A stretch of DNA of 47,329 nt. It comes from Dehalococcoidia bacterium. Its GTDB lineage: Bacteria; Chloroflexota; Dehalococcoidia; Lucifugimonadales; JAGWBF01. The DNA lies in assembly GCA_021295955.1 (NCBI GenBank), contig JAGWBJ010000004.1, positions 127,189 through 174,517 on the forward strand. The letters are read 5' to 3'. Shown here piece by piece: positions 23,335 to 35,665 of the stretch. The stretch's first letter is position 1. Every line of letters begins with the position of its first letter. The translations under genes were made by a program, and so were the position numbers. A model generated the notes under the pieces. It was not told the origin of the DNA and ran no database searches. It was given only the letters and a program-made list of their open reading frames with translations.

Positions 23335-24927
23335 CTATTTGGACCCTCTGCGCCGCCTGACGGTGGCATAGGCTACGCCCGCCAGGGCCACTACCCAGAT
23401 GGGGCTCAGGATGCCCGCCCAGATGGCGGCCTGAGCAAGCCCCCGGCCAATGGCCCCAAGGGCGCTGACGGCGTCGCCGGACGTGCCCCCGGGACTCCAC
23501 CCCGGCGACTCCAGCACCAGCACGCGCATGGAGTCCTTGCTGGTGATGGTCCCGGCGTCTCCGGTGCCCGTTACCGTCAGTATGGCCGTGAAGGGCGTGG
23601 GGCGCTCGTTGGCGTAGGTGTGGACGGCCTCCGCCGTCGTATCCCCCGCCTCCAGGGTCCCCGTGACGGGCGAGGAGCCGTCCCCGAACTCCCACTTGTA
23701 CGACACCTGGGACATCTCCTCGGGGCGGGTGAAGGAGCCGCTGAAGCGCACGGACTCGCCCTCGTCCACGGTCATGTCCCGGCCCGCGAACACGTCGATG
23801 CGGGGGAGCCTCGTAACGACCACGGTGAGGGTGTCCTCGCCCTCGGCGACGCCGGCCTCGCCGGTGCCGGTTATCTCGAAGGTCACGATGAAGGGAGAGT
23901 CCGTCTCGTCCTCGTAGAAGTGGGTCACGGTGGCCGTGCTCCGGGTAACACCGTCGGCGTTGGGGACGGTGCGGTTGCCCACGACCGGCCCCGACCCGTC
24001 GCCGAAGTCCCACTCGTACCGGAAGTCCTCTATGCCCTCGGGGGCCGTGAACTCAGCCCGGAACCGGACGGGCTCCCCCAGGCTGGCCGTCCTGTCCTCT
24101 CCCACGTCCGTTTTCATAGCGGCGGGCTCCAGCTCCAGGCTCACGTTGATCAGGGAGAAGGCCACGGTCTCCTCCAGGAGCTTGATACGGCCTTCTATCT
24201 CTTCGATCTGCCCGCGCACCCTGGTAAGCTCCTGCTGCACCAGCAGCAGCTCCTCGACCTTGGCCGTCTGCCCCAACAGCTCCAGCAGCTGCTCCTCGCT
24301 GGCCGCAAGGTTCCTCAGGCGCGACTGGTGGTCCACGTACTCGTCGGTAACGTCGCGGCTCGAGGATACCTCCGAGTCCACCTTCGTGGCCAGCTCCCGG
24401 AGCCGGCCCATCGTCTCGTCGACCCGCTGGGCCGGTACGCGCACCGATATGAACGCCCGGTGGTCCTCCTGCCTGCTGGACTGGACCACCCAGCCGTTCA
24501 TCCCCTCGGCCAGGGCCTGGACCTCTTGCAGCGCCCCGGCCAGGTCCCCCACCGTCAGCGCCATGTCCACCGTCCGGACGATCATCCGCGTCTGGGCCGC
24601 GGACACCGGCGTGGCGGCGGGCGCCGGGGTCGGCACAGCCTGGGACAGTGTCACCATTGCCTGGTCGAGGTCTTCCGTCTTGAGAGCCTCCGAAAGGTTG
24701 GTCGGCCTTGGCACCCGCGTGTCTGTAGCAGTGGCAATGCCCACCTCGGCCCGCGCCGCCGTCACATCCACCTCCTCCGTGTATTCCTCAGACCCCCATG
24801 CGTCTTCATACTCGTCGATGGAAAGTGCCCAGTCTCCATCCACGCTCTCCGATGCGCCCCCGCACGCCGCCAGTGCCAGCAGCATTACCAGGGCGGCGAT
24901 AGTCAGGTACCCGGCTCGTCTCGTCAT
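23335..24927 (-). CDS. DUF4349 lipoprotein with two PKD-like domains and a C-terminal helix
   Basis: A 530-residue envelope protein. A lipoprotein signal ends LALAAC at Cys22. DUF4349 covers about 113-268 and includes a coiled coil (205-255, EEQLLELLGQTAKVEELLLV). Two PKD-like domains follow at about 278-371 (YEWDFGDGSGPV) and 380-472 (YKWEFGDGSSPV), each with the WDFGDG-type core. A membrane helix at 496-522 ends in RRRRGSK. DUF4349 proteins are usually an N-terminal anchor, the domain and a C-terminal helix; the inserted PKD pair is less usual. The start is ATG 24927 with GGAGG 8 nt upstream. The function is unknown; a role in the cell surface is likely. Confidence 0.85.
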   Translation of the reverse strand: MTRRAGYLTIAALVMLLALAACGGASESVDGDWALSIDEYEDAWGSEEYTEEVDVTAARAEVGIATATDTRVPRPTNLSEALKTEDLDQAMVTLSQAVPTPAPAATPVSAAQTRMIVRTVDMALTVGDLAGALQEVQALAEGMNGWVVQSSRQEDHRAFISVRVPAQRVDETMGRLRELATKVDSEVSSSRDVTDEYVDHQSRLRNLAASEEQLLELLGQTAKVEELLLVQQELTRVRGQIEEIEGRIKLLEETVAFSLINVSLELEPAAMKTDVGEDRTASLGEPVRFRAEFTAPEGIEDFRYEWDFGDGSGPVVGNRTVPNADGVTRSTATVTHFYEDETDSPFIVTFEITGTGEAGVAEGEDTLTVVVTRLPRIDVFAGRDMTVDEGESVRFSGSFTRPEEMSQVSYKWEFGDGSSPVTGTLEAGDTTAEAVHTYANERPTPFTAILTVTGTGDAGTITSKDSMRVLVLESPGWSPGGTSGDAVSALGAIGRGLAQAAIWAGILSPIWVVALAGVAYATVRRRRGSK

Positions 24928-25251
24928 TGCCCCGACCTCCGATCTTGGTAAGGGCCGTGTCCGTGCGCAACGTCCCCAGCCCCTACTACCGTTGACGGAA
25001 GCCGATAGGGAAAAGTTCCCGGCGTGGGTGGAACGCCCACATGGTAGATGGGCCCCTCCGGCAGTGTCAAGGCATCGGGGCCTCCTCCCTCTCCCCCCGG
25101 GACAGGGCCGGGCTGGGAGGAAAGGGCCATCCCTACTACCCACGGGGCTTTTCTGCTAAGATGGGTGTATCCAGTCAGGGGACAGGGGTCTCCTGGACAC
25201 ACCAGGAAACGGGCGCCCCGCCGGCCGGGATGCCTGTGGCAGGAGGTAAGG
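24928..25251. promoter_or_regulatory. Divergent intergenic region with leader hairpins
   Basis: This 324-bp gap separates the DUF4349 gene (minus) from the MBL gene (plus). No gene was seen. TAAGAT at 25157-25162 is a possible -10 for the plus strand without a clear -35. A hairpin TCCTGG/CCAGGA with loop ACACA (25191-25207) lies in the presumed MBL leader. GTGGG/CCCAC near 25024-25040 forms another. None has an obvious regulatory identity. Confidence 0.4.
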
Positions 25252-25896
25252 ATGCCGGTCCAGTTCGAGGACTCGACGACGCGCATAGTGAGGGTCCCGC
25301 ACATGGGTCCCATAGACAACAACAGCTACGTTCTATCCTGCGTGGAGACGGGCGAGGCCGTGATCATAGACGCCCCTGAGGAGCCCGAGAAGCTCCTTGC
25401 CGAGCTTGGCGACGTGAAGGTAAAGGCCATCATCATCACCCACCAGCACGGAGACCACACCGCCGGCCTCCGGGAGATGACCCAGAGCACCGGCGCCCCC
25501 GTGGCCTCCCACACCGAGGACGCGCCCGCCATTCCCATCGCCCCCTCGATACTGCTGGAGGACGGCCACGTTGTCCAGGTAGGGAAGCTGGAGCTGCTGG
25601 CCAAGCACACGCCCGGCCACACCCCCGGCGCCCTGTGCCTGCTAACGGGCAGCCACCTCTTCACGGGCGATACCCTGTTCCCCGGCGGCCCGGGCAAGAC
25701 CCGCAGCCCCCAGGCGTTCAGGCAGGTGAAGGACAGCATAACCAGACAGATCCTGCCTCTTCCCGACGACACCGTGATCCTGCCCGGCCACGGCACCACC
25801 ACCACCGTCGGCCAGTCCAGGGAAGAGATCCGCGACTTCGACTCCGGGCAGCATCCCGACGACCTGTACGGTGACGTGGAGTGGCGCAAGAGCTAG
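25252..25896 (+). CDS. Metallo-beta-lactamase-fold hydrolase (glyoxalase II-like)
   Basis: A 214-residue binuclear hydrolase. The signature THQHGDH (63-69) supplies His64, His66, Asp68 and His69; His123 (TPGHTPG), Asp140 (FTGDTLF) and the His of ILPGHG complete the site. This set matches hydroxyacylglutathione-hydrolase-like proteins, though glutathione use is not established here. The GGPGKTRSP stretch is near the usual substrate loop. The start is ATG 25252 with AGGAGG 5 nt upstream. It lies 90 nt before the M16 peptidase, and they may share a transcript. Confidence 0.88.
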   Translation: MPVQFEDSTTRIVRVPHMGPIDNNSYVLSCVETGEAVIIDAPEEPEKLLAELGDVKVKAIIITHQHGDHTAGLREMTQSTGAPVASHTEDAPAIPIAPSILLEDGHVVQVGKLELLAKHTPGHTPGALCLLTGSHLFTGDTLFPGGPGKTRSPQAFRQVKDSITRQILPLPDDTVILPGHGTTTTVGQSREEIRDFDSGQHPDDLYGDVEWRKS

Positions 25897-25986
25897 AGAG
25901 TCGTTAGTCGCGAAGCCGCCGTGGCGTGGGGGACCCATGACCCATGGGGTCCGGCGCCCGTGCCCGGTGGTCCGTAGGGAGTGATC

Positions 25987-27249
25987 ATGTTTCAGCGGAC
26001 CGTCATGGACAACGAGTTGCATGTCCTTACGTCGTCGATGCCCCATACCCGCTCGGTCTCCGTGGGCATCTTTATCGGCGCCGGGTCGAGATACGAGTCC
26101 GGCGAGATAGCCGGCGTCTCCCACTTCCTCGAGCATATCCTGTTCAAGGGCACCAAGAGTTGGCCGACCGCCCGGGACGTGAGCGAGGCCATCGAGGGCG
26201 TCGGCGGGGTCATGAACGCCAGCACCGACCGGGAGATGACCGTCTTCTGGTGCAAGGTGGCAAGACCGCACTTCGAGCGGGCGCTTTCGGTGCTGGTGGA
26301 CATGATGCTGAACCCACTACTCGATCCGGCGGAGATAGACAAGGAGCGGGAGGTCGTCCTGGAAGAGCTCCGGATGGTCAACGACTACCCGACCAACCGG
26401 GTCGAGCTGCTCATCGACGAGGCCCTGTGGCCCGACCAGGCCATGGGGAGGGACGTCGGGGGCAGCCAGGAGTCGGTGAGCGGGCTGACCCGGGAGCATA
26501 TCCTGGACTACGTCAGGCAGCAGTACACCCCGTGCAACGCGGTGGTCTCCGTGGCCGGAGACATATCCCACGAAGAGGTCGTCGACCTCCTCAACGGCAC
26601 GGTGGAGAGCTGGAAACCGGCGACGCCCATGCAGTGGCACCCCGTCGTCGACGGCCAGACCTGCCCGCGGGTGCGGGTCGAGCAGAGGAAGACCGACCAG
26701 GCCCACCTGATCGTGGGACTGCCCAGCCTGCCCATGGGGCACCCCGACCGGTACGCGTTGGGACTGATGAACGTGATCCTGGGGGAAGGCATGAGCAGCC
26801 GCCTCTTCCTGGAGCTGCGAGAGAAGCAGGGTCTGGCCTACGACGTCCACAGCTCCCTCAACCTGTTTCGGGACTGCGGCTCCCTGACGGTCTACTGCGG
26901 CGTGGAGCCCCGGAAGAGCGCCCAGGCCATCGGCGCCATCCTCGAGCAGCTCGGGGGCCTTCAGGGGCCCATCCCCCAGGCGGAGCTGGACAAGGCGCGG
27001 GAGCTGTCCAAGGGGAGGATGCTGCTCCGCATGGAGGACAGCCGCAGCGTCGCCATGTGGATGGGCGCCCAGCAGACCCTGTTGGGGACCGTCCGCACCG
27101 TCGACGAGGTGGTGGAGAAGATGGACGCCGTCACCACCGACGACGTCCATCGCGTCGCTGCAACGGTGGTCCGGCAGGAGGCCCTCAACCTGGCGGTGGT
27201 GGGGCCTTTCCGCAGCGACCGCCGCTTCCGCAGCCTGCTGAAGATCTAG
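25987..27249 (+). CDS. M16 family zinc peptidase (processing-peptidase-like)
   Basis: A 420-residue peptidase with the inverted zinc motif HFLEH (46-50), where His46 and His50 bind zinc and Glu49 is the base. The third ligand is Glu126 in VVLEELRM, 76 residues on. The C-terminal half has the RLFLELREKQGLAYDVHSS-type Arg/Tyr motif, which binds the substrate end. It fits the single-domain, bacterial MPP-like group, commonly active as dimers on peptides. The start is ATG 25987 with GGGAG about 6 nt upstream; GTG 25981 abuts that site and is less likely. Confidence 0.92.
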   Translation: MFQRTVMDNELHVLTSSMPHTRSVSVGIFIGAGSRYESGEIAGVSHFLEHILFKGTKSWPTARDVSEAIEGVGGVMNASTDREMTVFWCKVARPHFERALSVLVDMMLNPLLDPAEIDKEREVVLEELRMVNDYPTNRVELLIDEALWPDQAMGRDVGGSQESVSGLTREHILDYVRQQYTPCNAVVSVAGDISHEEVVDLLNGTVESWKPATPMQWHPVVDGQTCPRVRVEQRKTDQAHLIVGLPSLPMGHPDRYALGLMNVILGEGMSSRLFLELREKQGLAYDVHSSLNLFRDCGSLTVYCGVEPRKSAQAIGAILEQLGGLQGPIPQAELDKARELSKGRMLLRMEDSRSVAMWMGAQQTLLGTVRTVDEVVEKMDAVTTDDVHRVAATVVRQEALNLAVVGPFRSDRRFRSLLKI

Positions 27250-27263
27250 GAGGCCCCCGGCCC

Positions 27264-27671
27264 TTACGCCGGCTTGAAATAGGGGACTCTGATCTGGTCC
27301 GTCGCCCGGCGGAAGGTCACCTCCACCGGCATCCCTATTGCAACCTCCCCCGGGTCGCACTCCACGATGTTGGTGAACATCTTGACCCCCTCCTCCAGCT
27401 CCACCAGGGCCAGGATGTAGGGGACCTCCTCGGCGAACCCGGGGGTGCGGTTCTGGCGCGTGACGGTGAAGGTCCAGACGGCGCCCCTGCCGCTGGACGG
27501 GACCCACCGGACGTCGTCGCTCCAGCAGCCGGCACAGATGCCGCGGGGATAGAACTGGTAGGCCTGGCAGGCGTCGCACTGCTGGACCAGGAGCTCTCCC
27601 CGGCGGCAGGCCTCCCAGTAGGGGCGGGTCTCGCCGGAGATGGTCGGCAGGGGCTTCTTCCACTCTGTCAA
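27264..27671 (-). CDS. DUF35 zinc-ribbon/OB-fold acyl-CoA-binding partner protein
   Basis: A 135-residue DUF35-type protein. The N-terminal helix (PYWEACRRGELLVQQC) and rubredoxin-like ribbon hold Cys32, Cys35, Cys46 and Cys49 (CDAC and CAGC). The OB-fold follows (VWTFTVTRQNRTPGFAEEVP, then ALVELEEGVKMFTNIV). Such proteins pair with thiolase-like or MaoC-like enzymes and bind the CoA substrate, as in ChsH2 and in Ltp2-DUF35 aldolases. The thiolase-like gene ends 3 nt upstream, so a stable complex is the natural reading. The substrate is unknown. Confidence 0.88.
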   Translation of the reverse strand: MTEWKKPLPTISGETRPYWEACRRGELLVQQCDACQAYQFYPRGICAGCWSDDVRWVPSSGRGAVWTFTVTRQNRTPGFAEEVPYILALVELEEGVKMFTNIVECDPGEVAIGMPVEVTFRRATDQIRVPYFKPA

Positions 27672-27674
27672 CGT

Positions 27675-28855
27675 CTAGTCCCTCCCCAGGATGACCGTGC
27701 CCCCGCTGTGCCGGGAGCCCAGGCCGCCGCCCGTGCCGTGGCACAGGGCGACCTTGCAATCGGGCACCTGTCGCGGGGTCCCCTCGAACTCGTGGCGTAG
27801 CTGTCTGGCGGCCTCCATCAGCAGGAAGATGCCCCGCATCCCCGGGTGATTGGACGACAGCCCGCCGCCGTCGGTGTTGATGGGCAGCTCTCCGCCGAGC
27901 TGGATCCTGCCGCCGGAGACGAAGTCTCCCCCCTCGCCCTTCTTGCAGAAGCCCAAGTCTTCCAGGGTGGTGAGGACGGTGATGGTGAAGGAGTCGTATA
28001 TCATGCACATGTCTATGTCGTCGTGGGTCACCCCCGCGGTGGCGAAGGCCGGCTGCCAGGTCTGGCCCGCCGCCATATAGGCCAAGTCCCGCTTTCCCGC
28101 CCCCTGGTGGGCCACGCCCTCTCCGGTCCCCAGCACCCATACCGGGGGCCGCCTGCACCCCCGGGCCACCTCCGGAGAGGCGACCACCACCGCGCCTCCC
28201 CCGTCGGTGATGACGCAGCAGTCCAGAATGTGCAGCGGCGACGAGATCATCCGGGACGTCAGCACGTCCTGGACCGTGATGGGGTTGCGGAACATGGCGT
28301 GGGGGTTCATGGAGGCGTGCTTCCGGACGGCGACGGATATCTCGGCAAGCTGCTCCGGGGTCGTCCCGTACTGGTGCATGTGCCGCTGGGCCACCATGGC
28401 GTACAGGCCCACGGTCGTGACCCCGTATAGCTCCTCGAAGCTGTCGGGGGATGGGTCCAGCCGCGGGTGTCCCAGCCGGGCCGCGCCCCCGGTGCCCACG
28501 GCTATCCCGCCGGAGCGGGCCAGCGTGCAGTAGGTAATGACCGCGCAGCTCATCCGCCCGGCGGCGATGGCCGTCAGAGCGTGGGAGAGGTGGAACTCGA
28601 AGGAGGCGCCGCCCACCGACGTGTTGTCCACCATCCGGGGGTTCAGGTCCAGGTAGTCGGCCAAATTGAGTCCGCTGTTGCGGACCGACATGGAGGAGGT
28701 GAACAGGCCGTCCACGTCCCCCTTGGAGAGGCCGGCGTCCTCCAGGGCCTTGATTACGCTCTCGCCCTGGACCTGGAGCTCGCTCTTGTCCGGCGCGTAC
28801 CTGGTCGGGTGCTCGTGCACCCCCACGATGGCCGCCCCTTTCCTGAGATCGACCA

Positions 28856-28856
<1 letters not shown>
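27675..28856 (-). CDS. Thiolase-like (SCP2-type) protein lacking the nucleophilic cysteine
   Basis: A 393-residue thiolase-fold protein. At the position of the thiolase nucleophile the sequence reads VDNTSVGGASFEF (76-88), with no Cys. The C-terminal half keeps DMCMIYDSFTITVLTTLEDL, INTDGGGLSSNHPGMRG, with the family HP, and LCHGTGGGLGS. Proteins of this subgroup are called SCP2-like thiolases or lipid-transfer proteins. With a DUF35 partner they can act as retro-aldolases on acyl-CoA, as Ltp2 does; that activity is inferred here. The start is GTG 28856, sharing a base with the uvrA TAG (TAGTG). Confidence 0.88.
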
Positions 28857-31801
<2,945 letters not shown>

Positions 31802-31894
31802 GGACTGTCACCTGCTTGACGTGGATGCCCTTATTGTAGCACCGGCGTCGCCCCCCGTGGCAGACAAAACCGGCAGACGAGACCGGGCCCGGCC

Positions 31895-32341
31895 CTACTC
31901 CAGCTCGACGAGAGGCTGGTCTCCGGTCACCTGCTCCAGGGGCTGCACGTGTATCGTCTTGATGACCCCGTCGGCGGGGCTCCGGATGCTCTGCTCCATC
32001 TTCATGGCCTCCACCACGGCCACCTCCTGTCCCGAGGAGACGGCGTCTCCCGGCCTGACGGTGACCGCCACCACCCGCCCGGGCATGGGAGACCTGATGA
32101 TCTTGTCGCCGCTGCGGCCTGCTCCGGCCTGCTGGCCGGTGGGCCGGGCCGCGGGCTGGGGCGGAGGGGCGCCGGGCGCCGAGGGCGGCGCCGGCGGGGC
32201 GGCCGCGCCGGGAAGGCCCTCCACCTCTACCAGGAAGGTCTCCCCCTCCACGTTGACCCGGACCGGCGACGTGGAGAGGTCCTGCACCTCCACCGTGTAC
32301 CACCGGTCGCCTACCCTTACGCGGATGCTCTTTACCGCCAA
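31895..32341 (-). CDS. Biotin carboxyl carrier protein (acyl-CoA carboxylase)
   Basis: A 148-residue protein with a C-terminal biotinyl domain. The biotin acceptor is Lys114 in [11 protein letters not shown], and [15 protein letters not shown] precedes it. The N-terminal 40 residues ([15 protein letters not shown]) resemble the lead of the propionyl/acetyl-CoA carboxylase alpha chain and are joined by a Pro/Ala linker (47-70). The start is assigned to TTG 32341, with GGGAG 6 nt upstream, overlapping the carboxylase gene by 10 nt. No ATG or GTG is available in the frame before the conserved part. It may be a split-off BT domain of the carboxylase. Confidence 0.85.
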   Translation of the reverse strand: MAVKSIRVRVGDRWYTVEVQDLSTSPVRVNVEGETFLVEVEGLPGAAAPPAPPSAPGAPPPQPAARPTGQQAGAGRSGDKIIRSPMPGRVVAVTVRPGDAVSSGQEVAVVEAMKMEQSIRSPADGVIKTIHVQPLEQVTGDQPLVELE

Positions 32342-33876
32342 CCACTTCTCCCGATGGACCGCGCCAACATCTGGTCCCTGCGTCCGTTGATCTTCCAGGC
32401 GTCGTAGGGCCCGCCTGCCGGGCGTGTACCGGTCACGGCGGCGCCGTTCATCGATAGCAGCGTACTGACGGCTATGGCCGCGGCCAGCTCCCTGTCGTTG
32501 CCTGCGCCGTTCTCGTAGCCGTTGGCGTTTCCGTCCCCGGGCCCGTTGGTTGCCGTCGAGACGAAGCCGGTGGTGTAGGTGCTGTCCATGAAGCTGGGGT
32601 GGCCTATGAGCCGCCGGATCGCCGGGATGTTGGAGTTCGGCCCGGTAATACGGAACCGGCCAAGGGCCCTGTCGAGGCGTTTTCTGGCCTCCTCCCGGTT
32701 GGAGCCCCAGCACATCAGCTTGGCCATCAGGGAGTCGTAGTCGGGCAGCACCTCGTAGCCGGAGAACAGGCCGCTGTCCACCCTTACGTGCTTCCCCGAG
32801 GGGTGGCGGAAACCCTCCACCCTGCCCGGCATCGGGATGAACGTATCCGGGTCTTCCGGGTAGATCCGGGCCTCGATGGCGTGCCCGTTCACGCGGACGT
32901 CCTCCTGGGATATGGGCAGGGGCTCGCCGGCGGCCACCCGGAGCTGCAGCTCCACCAGGTCCAGGCCCGTGACCATCTCCGTGATGCCGTGCTCCACCTG
33001 GAGGCGCGTGTTCATCTCCAGGAAGAATATCCCACCACCGGGAGCTACCAGGAACTCCACGGTCCCCGCGTTGGTGTAGCCGATGTGCCGGCCGAGCATG
33101 AGGGCGTACTCGCAGAGCCGGGCCCGTTGCTCGTCGTCCAGCTTGATCGCCGGGGTCTCTTCCACGATCTTCTGGTTACGGCGTTGCATCGAGCAGTCCC
33201 TTTCGAACAGATGGACCAGGTTGCCGTGCTCGTCTCCGAGGATCTGTACCTCGATGTGGGAAGCGCCCGGCACGTAGCGCTCCAGGTATAGCTGGGCGCT
33301 CCCGAAGGCGTGTCGGGCCATTGCCCGTTCCTGCTTGATGATCGACGTCAGGTGGTCCAGGGACTCGATGATGCGGATCCCGATGCCCCCGCCGCCCTGG
33401 GTGGCCTTGAGCATCAGCGGAAACCCCAGCTCCCAGGCGGCGTTGCTGGCCGTGGTGTCCCCCACCGCCGTCCGGGTCCCGGGCAGGACCGGTAGCCCCG
33501 CCTTCCGTGCCAGCTTCCGGGCCTTGACCTTGTCTCCCATCGCCTCCATTACGTACGGGTACGGTCCGATGAAGCGGACGTCCGCCTCGTGGCACGCACG
33601 GGCGAACCCCGGGTTCTCCGACAGGAATCCGTATCCGGGGTGCACGGCGTCGGCGCCCGAGGTCCCGGCCACCTCCACAATGCGCTGGGCGTTGAGATAG
33701 CTCTCTTTAGGCGACGATGGGCCCAGGAAGTAGGCCTCGTCGGCCATCTTCACGTGCAGGGCCTTCTTGTCGGCCTCGGAGTAGACCGCCACCGTCTTCA
33801 CGTTCAGGTTACGGCAGGCACGGATCACCCTGCAGGCGATCTCGCCCCTGTTGGCTATCAGCACCTTCTTGAGCAC
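32332..33876 (-). CDS. Acyl-CoA carboxylase biotin carboxylase subunit
   Basis: It carboxylates the biotin on its BCCP with bicarbonate and ATP. The 514-residue protein has the N-terminal [17 protein letters not shown], the ATP-grasp glycine loop [10 protein letters not shown], the catalytic [10 protein letters not shown], and a biotin-carboxylase C-terminal domain ([20 protein letters not shown]). The glycine loop has Ile where most AccC have Arg or Lys. About 90 extra C-terminal residues, rich in Asn and Gly, follow the domain and lead to the BCCP gene. No carboxyltransferase is in the window, so the acyl-CoA substrate (acetyl or propionyl) is open. The start is GTG 33876. Confidence 0.9.
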   Translation of the reverse strand: MLKKVLIANRGEIACRVIRACRNLNVKTVAVYSEADKKALHVKMADEAYFLGPSSPKESYLNAQRIVEVAGTSGADAVHPGYGFLSENPGFARACHEADVRFIGPYPYVMEAMGDKVKARKLARKAGLPVLPGTRTAVGDTTASNAAWELGFPLMLKATQGGGGIGIRIIESLDHLTSIIKQERAMARHAFGSAQLYLERYVPGASHIEVQILGDEHGNLVHLFERDCSMQRRNQKIVEETPAIKLDDEQRARLCEYALMLGRHIGYTNAGTVEFLVAPGGGIFFLEMNTRLQVEHGITEMVTGLDLVELQLRVAAGEPLPISQEDVRVNGHAIEARIYPEDPDTFIPMPGRVEGFRHPSGKHVRVDSGLFSGYEVLPDYDSLMAKLMCWGSNREEARKRLDRALGRFRITGPNSNIPAIRRLIGHPSFMDSTYTTGFVSTATNGPGDGNANGYENGAGNDRELAAAIAVSTLLSMNGAAVTGTRPAGGPYDAWKINGRRDQMLARSIGRSGWR

Positions 33877-33907
33877 GCCACCTCCTCTGCTGCCCCGTCC
33901 CGCAGCT

Positions 33908-34699
33908 TCAAGCCCCCCTGGCGGCCCCCAGCCGAGGGGGCCGCTCCAGGTGCTCCAAGAACCTCCTGGAGCGGATCTCCCGGTCCAGCCAGTATTTTAG
34001 CGAGGCGTCCAGCAAGTCCTTCAGCTCCCGCCGGAGCTCGGGGTCGATGCGTAGTTGGGCCAGCTCAGGCAGGCGCCTGTGGTCAATGAAACGGAGCACC
34101 TTCATGGCCCGGAGGGAGAGGCCCATGACGCGGGGGCCCGCCGGCGTGCAGTCGAAGCACAGGGCTCCTCCCGCCTCGGGGCTGAACCGGTGCCTGCCGG
34201 CCTCCAGGTCCCTGCGGCAGTCCACGCAGCCGTAGAGCTCCGGCATGAACCCCGAGCACTTGAGGATGTGGAGGTCGAAGTAACGGAGCGTCAGCTCCGG
34301 GTCGGTGTCTCCCTGGAGAGTCCCCACCGTCTCCAGGAGCAGGTTGTACAGGTCAGTGTTCGGGCTGCCCTCGGCGCCGAACCCGTCGGCCAGCTCCGCT
34401 ACGTAGATGGCCCGGGAGATGCTCTCCAGGTCTGCCTTGAGCCTTGAGTGGCTGTCCAGGGTCTGGACCTGGGTGACGGTGTCGATACCGCCCGGTCTGG
34501 ACGCGGCCAGAGACAGGTGCACCAGGTTGAGGGGCTCCAGGTGTCCGACCATCTTGCTGGTGGGCTTTCGTGCGCCGCGCACCATCGCCTTCAGCTTGCC
34601 CATGTCGGGGGTGTAAAGGGTTGCCATCAGGCCTGCCTCGCCCAGCGACATGGACTTCAGCACCAGGCCCTGACACTGGAACGACCTGGGTCTTCCCAT
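33908..34699 (-). CDS. recO: DNA repair protein RecO
   Basis: RecO binds ssDNA and, with RecR, loads RecA. The 263-residue protein has the N-terminal OB-fold (QCQGLVLKSMSLGEAGLMAT, GARKPTSKM) and the C-terminal helical domain with a zinc site at Cys158/Cys161 (CVDC) and Cys181/Cys184 (CFDC). The start is ATG 34699, one nt after the recR stop; a longer frame lies within recR. The adjacent recR and recO suggest joint synthesis of the RecOR mediator. Confidence 0.92.
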   Translation of the reverse strand: MGRPRSFQCQGLVLKSMSLGEAGLMATLYTPDMGKLKAMVRGARKPTSKMVGHLEPLNLVHLSLAASRPGGIDTVTQVQTLDSHSRLKADLESISRAIYVAELADGFGAEGSPNTDLYNLLLETVGTLQGDTDPELTLRYFDLHILKCSGFMPELYGCVDCRRDLEAGRHRFSPEAGGALCFDCTPAGPRVMGLSLRAMKVLRFIDHRRLPELAQLRIDPELRRELKDLLDASLKYWLDREIRSRRFLEHLERPPRLGAARGA

Positions 34700-34700
34700 G

Positions 34701-35315
34701 CTACAGGTCACGCCTTCCCTGGAACGCCCGGCTGAGGGTGAGCTCATCGGCGTACTCCAGGTCTCCGCCGACGGGGAGGCCGCGGGCCAAGTGGGTCACG
34801 CGGGTGGCCTCGGGCACCACGTGGCGCCTGATGTACATCGCCGTGGCTTCCCCCTCCAGGGTCGGGTTGGTGGCGATGATCACCTCCGATACCGAGTCCT
34901 TCTCCAGACGGCCGACCAGCTCCTTGAGCCTCAGGTCCTCGGGTCCCACGCCGTTCATGGGGGATATGACGCCGTGCAGGACGTGGTACAGGCCCCTGTA
35001 GCACCCGGTGCGCTCCAGGGCCAGCACGTCCAGCGGCTCCTCCAGCACGCAGATCTGGCTCCGGTCCCGTCTCGGGTCGTCGCAGATGGTGCACGGCTCC
35101 GTGTCCGTCAGGTTCTGGCAGATGGAGCAGAAGAGCACCCGGTCCTTCACGTCCACGATGGCCTGGGACAGGGCGCGGGCCTCCTCCTCGGGAAGCCTGA
35201 CGACATGGTAGGCCAACCTCTGGGCGCTCTTGGGCCCCACGCCCGGAAGCTTGTTCAACTCCCGGATTAGGCGGGCCACCGAGGGCGCTGCCGCTGGAAT
35301 AGGATTGGTGGTCAT
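34701..35315 (-). CDS. recR: Recombination protein RecR
   Basis: A 204-residue RecR. The N-terminal helix-hairpin-helix is LNKLPGVGPKSAQRLAYH (20-37). The zinc finger uses Cys63 and Cys66 (CSIC), and Cys75 and Cys78 (CTIC). The Toprim domain begins ICVLEEPLDVLALE, and the Walker-like C-terminal segment is ATNPTLEGEATAMYI and LARGLPVGGDLEYADELTL. Length matches the family. It starts 5 nt after ebfC, the classical dnaX-ebfC-recR order. Confidence 0.97.
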   Translation of the reverse strand: MTTNPIPAAAPSVARLIRELNKLPGVGPKSAQRLAYHVVRLPEEEARALSQAIVDVKDRVLFCSICQNLTDTEPCTICDDPRRDRSQICVLEEPLDVLALERTGCYRGLYHVLHGVISPMNGVGPEDLRLKELVGRLEKDSVSEVIIATNPTLEGEATAMYIRRHVVPEATRVTHLARGLPVGGDLEYADELTLSRAFQGRRDL

Positions 35316-35320
35316 GGCGA

Positions 35321-35665
35321 CTATGTCAGCCCCGGAATGTCCAGACCCCCCGTGAGCAGGCTCAGCTTCTCGGAGGCCATCTCTTGGGACTTGTTCAGGG
35401 CGTCGTTCACCGCTGCGGTGACCAGGTCTTGCAGCATCTCCACGTCCTCCGCCGCGTCGGGATCGATCTGGACCGACTCGACGGTCTGCTTGCCCGTCAT
35501 GATGACCTTTACCACGCCCCCGCCTGCGCTGCCCTCTACGGTCATCGTCTCCAGCTCGTCCTGCATCTTCTGGAGCATGGCCATGGGCGGCTGGGTCTGA
35601 GCGTCGGCCCGGCCCGTGCTCTTGGCCTGTTGGCGGCGGGCCGCCCGCCGCATCTGTCGGTTCAT
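35321..35665 (-). CDS. YbaB/EbfC family nucleoid-associated protein
   Basis: A 114-residue protein of the YbaB family, small DNA-binding dimers. The core is AMLQKMQDELETMTVEGSAG, then GGVVKVIMTGKQTVESVQID, and LVTAAVNDALNKSQEMASEK, which match the family's helix-strand-helix order. A basic extension, MNRQMRRAARRQQAKS, precedes it and is longer than usual. The ATG 35665 shares its A with the dnaX TGA (TGATG), so translation is coupled. It may serve as a nucleoid or replisome-associated factor; its precise function is not known. Confidence 0.88.
   Translation of the reverse strand: MNRQMRRAARRQQAKSTGRADAQTQPPMAMLQKMQDELETMTVEGSAGGGVVKVIMTGKQTVESVQIDPDAAEDVEMLQDLVTAAVNDALNKSQEMASEKLSLLTGGLDIPGLT

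Noticed and set aside
22190..24013. Long open frame on the minus strand across lysA and the DUF4349 gene
   Set aside because: It has Arg/Gly/Pro-rich, low-complexity content with no domain and overlaps two genes with full family motifs in another frame. High GC makes such frames common.
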